Shown here: positions 52,010 through 61,482 of the stretch, piece by piece
How the letters are laid out: each line of letters begins with the position of its first letter
How positions within the stretch are numbered: position 1 is the stretch's first letter
NCBI GenBank assembly: GCA_003508835.1
Contig: PUFA01000202.1
Coordinates: forward strand, 2,852,001-2,916,000
Length of the DNA: 64,000 nt
Direction of reading: 5' to 3'
DNA from: Eonycteris spelaea
Taxonomy: Eukaryota > Chordata > Mammalia > Chiroptera > Pteropodidae
Translations under genes and position numbers: made by a program
Notes under the pieces: model-generated
Database searches by the model: none
What the model was told of the DNA's origin: nothing
The model's input: only the letters and a program-made list of their open reading frames with translations

Positions 52010-52210
52010 AGCTTCTGGTTAAGACTGTGGGCACTGGAGCTGGGCCAGGGGGGTTTGAATCTCTGCTCTGCCACATAAGATCTGTATGACCTTGCGTTAG
52101 CCACTAACTTCTAAGCCTAGCTCCTTGTCTCTGAGGTTGGAGTATCCTGCTTCACTGGGCTGCTGTGAAGATTAAATGATGCAAAGCCCCTAGAAGTGAC
52201 TGAGAGATGT
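52010..52210 (+). repeat. MIR SINE, near full length
   Basis: 'GGTTAAGACTGTGGGCACTG', 'GGTTTGAATCTCTGCTCTGC', 'CTGTATGACCTTGCGTTAGC' and 'GTGAAGATTAAATGATGCAA' in the full MIR order. Confidence 0.7.
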
Positions 52211-54479
52211 GATTATTAAGACATAATCTGGTTTCCTCTGTGAACCTGTGTGTACTTGTGTAAATACATATGTATAATAAACACAGTGAGGTTATTTTTA
52301 AGCCAGTTTTCATCTACTGTATTGTGACTGCCTTTCCTGGCCTCTGAGCCTTTTATATTACTCGATGCTGCCTACAACTCTGTGACATGAACAGAACCGA
52401 GTCCATATTGTGGGGTGTGCACAGATCCAGTTTTGCACGAACTTGATGCGTTTTTGAATCCATCTGAGTAGACGTTGTACAGTGAATGGTGTCTCTCTAG
52501 CTGACGGGAGCTTCCCCCTCTTTTCAGAGCATCCCTGTCCCTCCCCTGGCATGGATGGGACGCGGACATTGTCCCTTTGGGAACGCAGGCCCTCCTCCAT
52601 TCTGAGTGAGGCATCACTGAACTGTTATATGCCAGACCTAAGTTTGCCTTTTCCCCCTACTCCTCCCTGAATCTAGAAAATCCATGTGCTTCACGTACTA
52701 TCTCTGGTATGAATTCTCTCTTGGATCCCAGAAATCACAAATCAGAAAGCTCTCTCGTTCCGTTCTTGCTGTGTCTGAGGTGCTTTCTAAGGAGGTGCCT
52801 TGTCCTTCTTCAGCAGTCTTAGAGGTGACACCCACGCTTCCCTGCTTCCCAGGGGGTGGGCTCTAAACCCTGCCCTTCAGGCTGGAGGGCTGCAGTCACT
52901 TCCGGGCCCCATACCTGCCATTTTGGGTTTATCAGTTTCTGGTCACACACTTGATTACTGATGTAATATTGTTCTCATTGGTCTTTGGTTGGCAGAAACC
53001 ATTGATTAGGTCCCCCTTCAGTTCCCCTCACCCATCTGCTCCTTTAAGCCATTAGCAAACCAACAGGTCACATGTTTGAGGACCCTACAGAGTATTCTAC
53101 CTGCAGACTCAAGGGGTATACCTGGCTACAGGGTCTGAGCTCCAGGAGGCAAGAGAGTGATGGGTAGAAGTGAGTCGGGCTTCACAGTCCCTTGTGGGAT
53201 GGACCTCTTTCAAGGTTTATGGCTTTAATGGGATTTTCTCCTACAGCCCGATCCTGGCGTTTTAAACAGCGTGCATCCCAAAGGGACGTTGCTGCTTTCC
53301 CGGACACCGCTGACCGGCCAGTCGCAGGCACGGCCCATTTTCCTGTGCTGTTTAAGAAGAGCGCTTGATTTTGCACTGGAATCTAGGGAGTCGAGTGTGT
53401 CCGAGAAAGGCTGTAGATGTGCCTCAAGGCGATGAGTCTGAGAGAAGTATGGTGGTGCCGGCGTGCCACTGAGGTGTGCTGGCATGGCGTCGGGGCGTGC
53501 GGAAATAACGTGTAGCGCCCTAGGAGGTCACGTGTGCACATCAGTTCTGTACTGTTTCCTCCCGACGCCCTCCCCGTGAGAAAGGTTAAGTAGCAGCGTC
53601 CACCTTGCACTGATGAGGGAGGGAGGGAGGGAGAGGTCGGGGCTGGCCGCTGCCCCTAACTGCTGCGTTCCCCTCGGAAGTCTCTGCAGAGCCAGTGCTG
53701 CCTCGGCAAAGCCCTCTCAAAGGAGGCAGGAGAAGCTCCCAGGCCAGGAAGGAGCTTCTTGCTCAGCCGCGTCCTTGCAAGCCTTGTTCGCAGGCTGCGA
53801 GGCAGAGAGCTCGAGCCAGACACTTCAAAGCCTTAGTCCGAGATCCTTGACCCCGAAGCGGCCTTGCTGCTTTGAGCGAAGCTGTGGGGAGTGATGGATG
53901 GCAGGGTCAAGTATTTTGGGCTCGATGGCTCAGTCTTGGCCGGGGGCCCTTGAAACATGAAATGTAAACTTGACATCGACAGAAGCTTTAGGCCGCTGAG
54001 GTCATTTTCTCCTTCGAGTCCCCATGCCGGCCTGTTCCGTGGCAGGGTTACCGATTATGCCAGCGACATAATGCTCTGTGAAGGGCGCAGCAATGAAGAG
54101 CGTGTGACACGGCACGCTGTGTCATCAGGCTGCAGGGGTGGCTTCTGATGGAGACGCCCGTGCGTCTCTGCCACCCGCAGGAAAGCAGCACACCGAAGCC
54201 AGGTTGGTGCCGCTGCTGGTGGCCCGGTCTTGGGGAAGAAGTCGGTAGTATACTGATGCTTCTCATCTCCCTGTGTCTTGACTGTCCTTTTCCTCTAGCT
54301 CCTTCGTGCCCACTCCCCATTAGCGAAAATCCCCGCGAGATTGCTACGGGCTTGAGGAGGGAAAGGCCCCCTCCCCCAGCTTACTGCGGTATAATCGACA
54401 AATACAGATTGTACAGCTTTAGAAGAGGACGAGCTTCACCTAAGAGTGCGGAATGCACGGAACTTTGAGGCGGCACAAT

Positions 54480-54600
54480 GGGTTGGACCCCTTCACTGCT
54501 TACGAGCTAGGCCTAGGCCCCTGGGGTCTTCTTGTTGAGCATCGTTTTCTCAGTTGTGAAATGGGAATATTCTTGGTCACCCCTGTGAAGCCACGTTAAC
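54480..54600 (+). repeat. MIR-like SINE fragment
   Basis: 'TTTTCTCAGTTGTGAAATGG' then 'ACCCCTGTGAAGCCACGTTA' matches the MIR core and 3' part. Confidence 0.5.
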
Positions 54601-54885
54601 AGACTCATTCACCTCGCAGATGGAAAGCTCAAATTGTGGTCCGCGAGAGGTAGCCTGTGGCCTCAGTGAGTTGTCACTGTTCCTCTGCCACCCAGACCAG
54701 CCTCCTGGGCGCCTGGTTCTTTTTACCCTCAAATGGGAGGCAGAGCAGAGATTTGCATCTGGGGCTTGGAACGCTGTCCATTTTATCGGACCGTGCCGCT
54801 GGTGTTCATGAAATCAAAGCCGGACTAGGTGACGTGATGAGGCCGGGCTGCCATGACCTTTATCTGTATGTTTTGTCTGGAGCAG

Positions 54886-55157
54886 GGGTTCCTGGGTCAC
54901 CTCCCTCGTCTGTCCCTCCCGGATGGAACAAGACGACAAACAGGGTGTGTGTGAAGCCCCAGACTCAGAAGACAAAGGGATGGGCTCTGACTTTGAGAAC
55001 TCTGAAGACAGGGGAGGGGACCGCGAAGACAGCTCCGATGCGCAGGACGCGGGCCAGAGAGGCGGCCACCTGGAGGAGGACATGGGCTCCAACCCGCAGG
55101 ATGGCACTCCAAGAGGGGCCTCGGAGGAGCGGGAACTAGTGTCTGACTTCTGCACAG
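54886..55157 (+). CDS. ZNF697: ZNF697 exon 2 (start codon, acidic N-terminus)
   Basis: This is the first coding exon of zinc finger protein 697. It opens after the acceptor GGAGCAG, has 37 untranslated bases, then ATG at 54923 (coding part 54923-55157, 78 codons plus one base). The product begins MEQDDKQGVCEAPDSEDKG and continues with a repetitive, strongly acidic stretch (GSDFE, DREDSSDA, EEDMGSNPQDG) without known domain, matching my recollection of the human N-terminus. The exon ends TGCACAG with donor GTGAGG at 55158. The split glutamate codon (G then AG) joins exon 3 in frame. Start context is modest (C at -3, G at +4), but there is no upstream ATG in this exon. Confidence 0.92.
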
Positions 55158-56560
55158 GTGAGGACGAAGCTGCCTGTCCGGGAAGTTGCCCCCCACTCAC
55201 GTTCAGGTCTGGCTGCCCCAGAGTCCCACAAGGGCGGGGCCGGCCGCGGTCTTGCTAGAGGGCGTGCTCTAGAGACCAAGGGCAGGTCCTGCACCGTCTT
55301 AAGCCCGAGGAATGTCCTTTTCTTCAGTCGGGCCCGAGGTGGCTGTGCTGTAAACAGGGACTCACGGGCACAGCACTTCACAGTCTACAGAAACACCGAC
55401 TGCTCTAGATCAACACTTGTAACAACACCAGAGGGAACTTGGGTAATTTTAGAAGCTGCCTCTTGGGGTCGCTGGGAGAGTTAGGTGCCTTGCTGCATGT
55501 AAAGGCTGACCAAGCTCAGTGCCGCGGGAAACAAAGCATTCAGATGGTCACAGTCACCGTCATCCTCTGGTCTGCAGATAAGTAAACTCGGGGAGGGGGA
55601 GAGGGGGGACTGACCTGCCCAGGTTCATGTGGCATGTGGCTAACGCCCAGAGTGCCCAAGGCCCCCTCTACCCCCTTACTATTCCTGACCTGGAAAGAAT
55701 ACACGCTGGACTGCCAGCCATCTTCCGTCTGTCTTCCGGCTTTTGCTCCTGTATCCTGCTCTGTGCATGCCCTGGGGACAAAAACTGAGCCGAAATACCT
55801 TATGGCCAGGACCATGAGGTTGCATTCCTTCCCTCGGGACTCGTTCTGGACTCCCTGCTGCTGGGCACACAGCACATGCTCTATCGTATCCAGTAACTTC
55901 CTGGAGGGCCCTCTGCTTGGGCACAAGCGGCCAGAGACAGACCGGTGTGTGGTCAGTGTGTGGTCGGGATCAGCCTCTCAGTGGGCTCACCAGCTCCAGG
56001 CCCTGGGCTCACTTCCCCTTCTCCCCTACATCTTCCCACCCCTCTTACACAGGGAAACCCTCAAGCTGTTCCAGAGGGACCAATCACATTTAAAAAAAAG
56101 TCAGTCGGGGCCTGATTAGGGCAAGTGGTCTTGTGGTTGGCTGCACTGGTCTTAGTCTTTTGCCGTTAGGGCCTTGAAAGGCATGGGGAGGTCTTAGAGT
56201 AAGCAAATCTCTCCCGCGATCCCACAGAGTCCCACCTGGCCCAGACTTGACGGAGCTGTCAGGCCCTCGGATGGGCTCACAGGGGGGCAGTGGGTGGGGC
56301 TTGGGCCTAGAGTTCGCTGCCAAGAACCGGGGAGCCGAGGGGGCCGGTGAAGGAGCTCTCCCCCACCCCTTCCCAGCACGCTCTCCTTTGGGCCTTCCCC
56401 AGAGGGCTCCAGGTGGGGAGGATGGCGCCCCTGGAGTGTGGTCGAGGGGACCGGGGGTTGCGGATTAATGACTCGTGACCCTTGTTGAGAGTGGCTTCCT
56501 CTGGGTTGACCTTGCGAGCGCCAGGTATAGTCACCGCCATTGCCACCTTATCTGTTGCAG
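55158..56560 (+). other. ZNF697: ZNF697 intron 2
   Basis: A 1.4-kb intron with GTGAGG donor and a CTTATCTGTTGCAG acceptor. Nothing coding or repetitive could be named. Part of 55.15-55.35 kb is moderately CpG-rich. Confidence 0.85.
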
Positions 56561-57925
56561 AGGGGCTGCTGAGTGAGGAAGAAGAGGATGACCAGTCGGC
56601 CGTAGGCGAGGTGGCGACGTTCCCGGGCCTGTGTGAGATCGACAGCAGATCGGAGCGCCGGGGACGAGGAGGAGGGGAGCGCCGGGGAGAACCGGCTCCA
56701 GGAGGAGGAGGAGCCGCCGCCGCTGCCCGTGCTTCCCTGGAGGCGGCACCTGTCCCTGGGAAGTCGGCCCCGGGGGACAAGCCGGCGCACCGCCGCTTCC
56801 GCCGGCTCCACCACCCCATGGCCATGGACCTCGGGGAGCTGGACAGCCTGATGGCCAGCCTCATGGACGCGCCCACCATCTGCCCCGACTGCGGGGAGAG
56901 CTTCAGCCCGGGCGCCGCCTTCCTGCAGCACCAGCGCATGCACCGCCTGGCGGAGGCGGCCGCGGCGGCCAGCCTGGCGCCCTTCGGCCTGGCGGACGCG
57001 CGCGGCGCGGGCGCGGCGGACGGCTTCGGGGCGGCGCCCGCGCTGGCCCGGCCGGCGCGCGAGAAGCCCTTCCGCTGCGGCGAGTGCGGCAAGGGCTTCA
57101 GCCGCAACACCTACCTGACCAACCACCTGCGCCTGCACACGGGCGAGCGGCCCAACCTGTGCGCCGACTGCGGCAAGAGCTTCAGCTGGCGCGCCGACCT
57201 GCTCAAGCACCGGCGGCTGCACACGGGCGAGAAGCCCTACCCGTGCCCCGAGTGCGGCGAGGCCTTCAGCCTCAGCTCGCACCTGCTGAGCCACCGGCGC
57301 GCGCACGCGGCCGCCAGCGGCGCGCGCGGCGGCGCTGCGGCCCTTCGCGTGCGGCGAGTGCGGCAAGGGCTTCGTGCGCCGCTCGCACCTGGCCAACCAC
57401 CAGCGCATCCACACGGGCGAGAAGCCGCACGGCTGCGGCGACTGCGGCAAGCGCTTCAGCTGGCGCTCGGACCTGGTGAAGCACCAGCGCGTGCACACGG
57501 GCGAGAAGCCCTACATGTGCTCCGAGTGCGGCGAGGCCTTCAGCGTCAGCTCGCACCTCTTCACGCACAAGCGCACGCACTCGGGCGAGCGGCCCTACGT
57601 GTGCCGCGAGTGCGGCAAGGGCTTCGGCCGCAACTCGCACCTGGTCAACCACCTGCGCGTGCACACGGGCGAGAAGCCCTTCCGCTGCGGCCAGTGCGAG
57701 AAGCGCTTCAGCGACTTCTCCACGCTCACGCAGCACCAGCGCACGCACACGGGCGAGAAGCCCTACACGTGCATCGAGTGCGGCAAGAGCTTCATCCAGA
57801 GCTCGCACTTGATCCGCCACCGCCGCATCCACACCGGAAACAAGCCGCACAAGTGCGCCGGCTGCGGCAAGGGCTTCCGCTACAAAACGCACCTCGCGCA
57901 GCACCAGAAGCTGCACCTGTGCTAG
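56561..57925 (+). CDS. ZNF697: ZNF697 exon 3: eleven C2H2 zinc fingers, with frameshifts
   Basis: This exon encodes most of zinc finger protein 697, a nuclear C2H2 protein without a KRAB domain whose targets I do not know. It opens [14 protein letters not shown], continues with an acidic region and the block [19 protein letters not shown], then eleven fingers: one isolated (56881-56943), three in tandem (57070-57306) and seven in tandem (57344-57916) joined by TGEKP-type linkers. It ends HLC and TAG at 57923-57925. All eleven fingers keep both Cys and both His. The reading frame breaks three times: +1 near 56640-56660, back near 56768-56775, and +1 between fingers 4 and 5 (57307-57343). Read literally, the protein would have four fingers and a foreign tail stopping at 58239. 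Perfect fingers beyond the third break argue for sequence errors. Expected length is about 530 residues, close to the human 545. Confidence 0.93.
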
Positions 57926-60900
57926 GCCCCCGGGCGCGGCGGAGGCGGCCGGCGGGGGCGCACCTGCGGGGGAGCGGGCCGCGCACAGGCCCTACGGAGA
58001 GAAATGGGAAGGGGCGGGAGGGACGGGCCGAGAGTGACTGGGGAGCCTTTTGGTGTTGGGGGGGGGTCCCTGAAGAGGGGGGGTGGAGTGAGCGTTGTTT
58101 TACTGGGGCGCTGTATTCTGCCTGCCCCTCCCCAGCGGAGAAGTGTTTGGGAGCTGTGCTCGGACACAGGCTGTGGGAGCTGGCAGGGGAGTCCCGCGGT
58201 GGGGAGAGGACAGGCCGGCAGTGGAGGAGGTTGGGCTGAGATGGCCTGTGGCGGTCGGAGAGGGTGAGATTGGAGTGAGGGTTACAGAGCATAAGAAAAG
58301 GCGGGTGGGAATGATTCTGTCCTGGGGCCAGCAGGGACGAAGCCACTGTTTGCCCTGCCCCTCAGTCAGCTATAGATAGTCCCACGAAAAATAGAGGAGC
58401 CTTGTCAGGCCTGTAGGAGAAGCTGTGTCGTGTGTTCTTCCCTTCCTTTTTCTGAGCCACGGTTAGCTGCTATTTCGAGGCATCCAGGGAAAACTGAACA
58501 GAAGAGCCACACACCGTCCTTTCCAGGAGGAAACCTCAGAGGTGTAGAAATTCATTCATTCCGGGGTCCTGGCGGCTTCCTGTGTAATATCGCAGCTTCC
58601 TGCTGATTCAAGGTGGTCCGTGGGGAGGAGCAGACCCTGCGCCCCAGGGCCAGGCGTGGGCGCCAGGCTCCGTGTGTCTTTCAGGTCTCACTTGTGACTT
58701 TTCTGTGCCGGGAAATGGACCAATCCCAGCTGTGTGTGACTCTCGCCCTCCCGGGTCAGCCGGGTGCTTGTTTCACGTGAACTTCAGGCCATGAACGGTC
58801 CTCCCCCCCCCCGCCCCCCAGCGACCTGCTGCCGAAGCCAGCTGGCTCAGAGTTTTGCGGCCCTTATGTGAGAAGCGCTGGGAGGCAGACGTTCACATCT
58901 TGGGCGCGAGGCTCCTTTGTCTCCTCTGACTCCGCTTTGGATCTGTGTACCCCTCCTTCTCTGGAGCGATGGGGGAAGATCATCGCACCCCCCACCTCCG
59001 CCATACTGATCGGGGCTCTGGTCTGAGTAGACATCTCTCTTTCTGACCCGGGGAGGCACGGTAGAGCACACCAGGCTTTACACGAGGAGGGCACGCGCGG
59101 GAGAGGGGTAGCTGCGAAATTGCCAAATAGCACAAGCGATGAATGTGTTCTGGTTCTATAAATGCCAAACTAGCACTTTTGTAGTTGGAGAGTGCTTTAT
59201 GCTTTTTCATGATTGTTAGGTTTTTTTTTCTCACATCTTTGTGAGGTAGATCAGTGTTATATGACCCCCGTGTGAGGCCAGGCCTGGGGACAGCAGTGTG
59301 GCAGGCCCTTGTGATGAGAGGCTGATGACAGTGAGGATAGCTGTGGTCTGATCGTCTGTGCTCTCCGGTTCAGCCCCTAGGAAGATGTACCCGTTGTGAT
59401 TTATGTACTGCAGTAAGGACACTGAAAATGTGTGCGCTTCATGAAAACTCAAGGCTAGTCTAGAAGGGCCAAAGATGTCCTTGTTGACAAAGCTGGTCTT
59501 TGTCACATAACTGGGGTGTCCTAGGTATGTCCCATTTCTAGTAGGGGCTCTGGTTAGATGACTTGTATAGATTGCCGTTACCTGTGCTGAAAACCCCTTC
59601 CCCTAGGTTAGCCTTTAGACGTTCGAGTTGTGGAGAGCAGTATTGTTTTCTTCACTAGCGACTGTTTCCCTGTACTTTTCATGGACGCGTCTTCGCAAGC
59701 TGTTGGACACACCTGAAGGACAAAAAAAATAAAAAATAAAAAATTACATGAGTGTTTTTACAGTTCAGCAGATTTTCTGTGGATGCCAGTCATTTATACT
59801 TGATCAATTGTATTCTAGCAAAGAACCTCTTTGGGGACTGTAGGAAAGCATGTGTTTGTCATTATAGAAACACTTTTTAAAAAATCCTGAGAATTCTGGG
59901 CTTGTATAATGCCTGTTGATCTTGCCCTCTTAATCATTTTTTTTGTTATTCACAAAATGCAAATAGATTTTCAAAATATAGATAGTTTTGGAAGACACTC
60001 ATTCAGTTTTCTTTTAGTAGAGAGTAATACTAACAAAGCAAGTGTCCATTACTTACTCTGAATCTCGTAGTCTGATTACAAAGCGTATAAGACTCACCTG
60101 AAAATAATATAGCCATTTTGTAAGTAATCTTATTCCTTTGTGGTTTTTTTTTTTTTTAATGCACATCTACCTCTTCCAACTGTTTTAAGTTCTTTCAAGT
60201 CTGTGCCTATGAAATCTCATTGAGCTTTTGATCGTTCATGGGTGGACTCTCCACTTGGGCCATTTGCTGCCATTGTTACACTGTGGCCCAGTCTGACCTG
60301 CATACGTAACATATCAGTTTTTGAGAACAGGAGAGGCGACTGAAGCTAATGTAAAATAATTAGTGGCGGTGGAAATCTTTGGATCTCATCGACCTCTCAT
60401 TCTTTCTGTTATCGTGGAAAAGAGCCAGCCACTCCCTCAGCATCTCTTCTGTGAGTAAACCCTTAAGCAGAAGGAAGCGGTCCAGCCATCAGCACCCGGT
60501 TCTCATGGTGCATCTAAAATGTGATTCCATTTCTCTTATAATCCTTCAGGGAACATCATCTGCATTAAGTGAGGTTAAATGCATTCAGGAGGGTGTTTTT
60601 TTTTTTTTTTTTTTTTGTATTCCGTTTTAGAATAATAGCATTCCTCAAGCAATCTCTATTAACTGTGGTTCACCCTTTCAAATGTTCCTCGGAAGACTCC
60701 TTTTACCAACTCCATGAGGACGGTGGAGCGTGCCGTGGGTTTCTTGGGAGTGTGGTCGCGTGCAGGCTGCCCTTTACCGAGCAGAAGCTGGGGCAGAGGA
60801 CACCGGTTGAATGGCTGGCGTCAGCCGTGAGCTCCGTGCCGGGAGGAGATGACAAGATAACCTCTTGAGCCACGTGACCCTTCAGCGCGGCAGGCTGTAC

Positions 60901-61340
60901 GTATGTGAAAAAGTACAGAGGAAGAACCTGTGTTCACAGACAATCGGAACCGTTTCTGACGTCCGTGTACATTTCCCTTCCCTGTCATGTTGTTTTCATA
61001 GCTGTGTGTTGAAATAGTGACTAATTTAATGATCCTAAAAGTAACAGGTTGTGCGTGAGTGTGTGCTTGTGTATGTGAGAACTGCCTTATTTTCGGATTG
61101 TTTTAATTTAATGATGGTTTTTCCTGGACGGCCTTCTGGTGTTCAGCAACCAATATGGAATATTGGTCATTAAATCCATATCAGTCTTTACCATTGTCGT
61201 TCTCTCTCCTTTCTTGGTCACCCCTTCAGAGTCGCTCGGTTCTGTCTACGGAAGCTGTGTCCTAGGGGGGACGGGTCGGCAGACCACCACATCCAGTCTG
61301 CCTCTCTTTGTAAATAAAATTATATCGGAATACAGTCCAA
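57926..61340 (+). other. ZNF697: ZNF697 3' UTR (extent uncertain)
   Basis: There is no further open frame after the stop. The DNA is GC-rich to about 59.1 kb, then AT-rich and largely repeat-free to 60.7 kb, as in long mammalian 3' UTRs. Possible poly(A) signals are two AATAAA at 59728-59740 and one at 61313-61318; the latter lies inside a hAT relic. Poly(T) runs occur at 60150-60163 and 60597-60616. The true end cannot be chosen from sequence alone. Confidence 0.4.
59728..59740 (+). terminator. ZNF697: Candidate poly(A) signals
   Basis: Two AATAAA hexamers 7 bases apart, in an A-rich stretch, followed by TTACATGAGTGTTTTTA with a GT/T-rich element about 15 bases on, a reasonable cleavage context. 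Confidence 0.4.
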
Positions 61341-61482
61341 GCCGCGCAGCCCTGCCGCCTGGGGTCCGGGGCGGCTTTTGCTCTGCCTTGGCAAGGTCGA
61401 GCAGTCGTGACAGAGGCCCGAGGCCCTCAGCCCTAAGATAGTTACTGCCTGGCTCTTTGCAGAAGAAGTTTGCTGACTCGTG
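61263..61482 (+). mobile_element. hAT-Charlie MER-type relic, second copy
   Basis: 'TTTGTAAATAAAATTATATC', 'GGCTTTTGCTCTGCCTTGGC', 'GAGCAGTCGTGACAGAGGCC' and 'AGAAGAAGTTTGCTGACTCG' follow the same non-autonomous hAT relic as at 23863, same orientation. It supplies an AATAAA at 61313-61318. Confidence 0.75.

Larger units (their letters stand above)
37479..54885 (+). other. ZNF697: ZNF697 intron 1
   Basis: A 17.4-kb intron if exon 1 is placed correctly; its acceptor (TTTTGTCTGGAGCAG) ends at 54885. It holds a long GT microsatellite, a 1.1-kb L1 block with a nested minisatellite, a large TA-rich tract, several MIR and L2 copies and a GC-rich CpG cluster at 49.6-50.1 kb, all listed separately. 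The stretches 38.3-39.0, 39.2-39.9, 41.0-42.5, 44.3-45.6, 48.6-49.5, 50.2-51.4 and 52.3-54.4 kb show nothing I can name. Confidence 0.65.

Noticed and set aside
56307..57916. Long minus-strand open frames across the zinc-finger exon
   Set aside because: They are antisense to the GC-rich finger array, composed of Ala/Arg/Gly-rich low-complexity sequence.
56482..58239. 585-residue open frame as the ZNF697 product
   Set aside because: It starts before the exon 3 acceptor, passes through two frameshifts and after finger 4 reads the zinc-finger DNA in the wrong frame.
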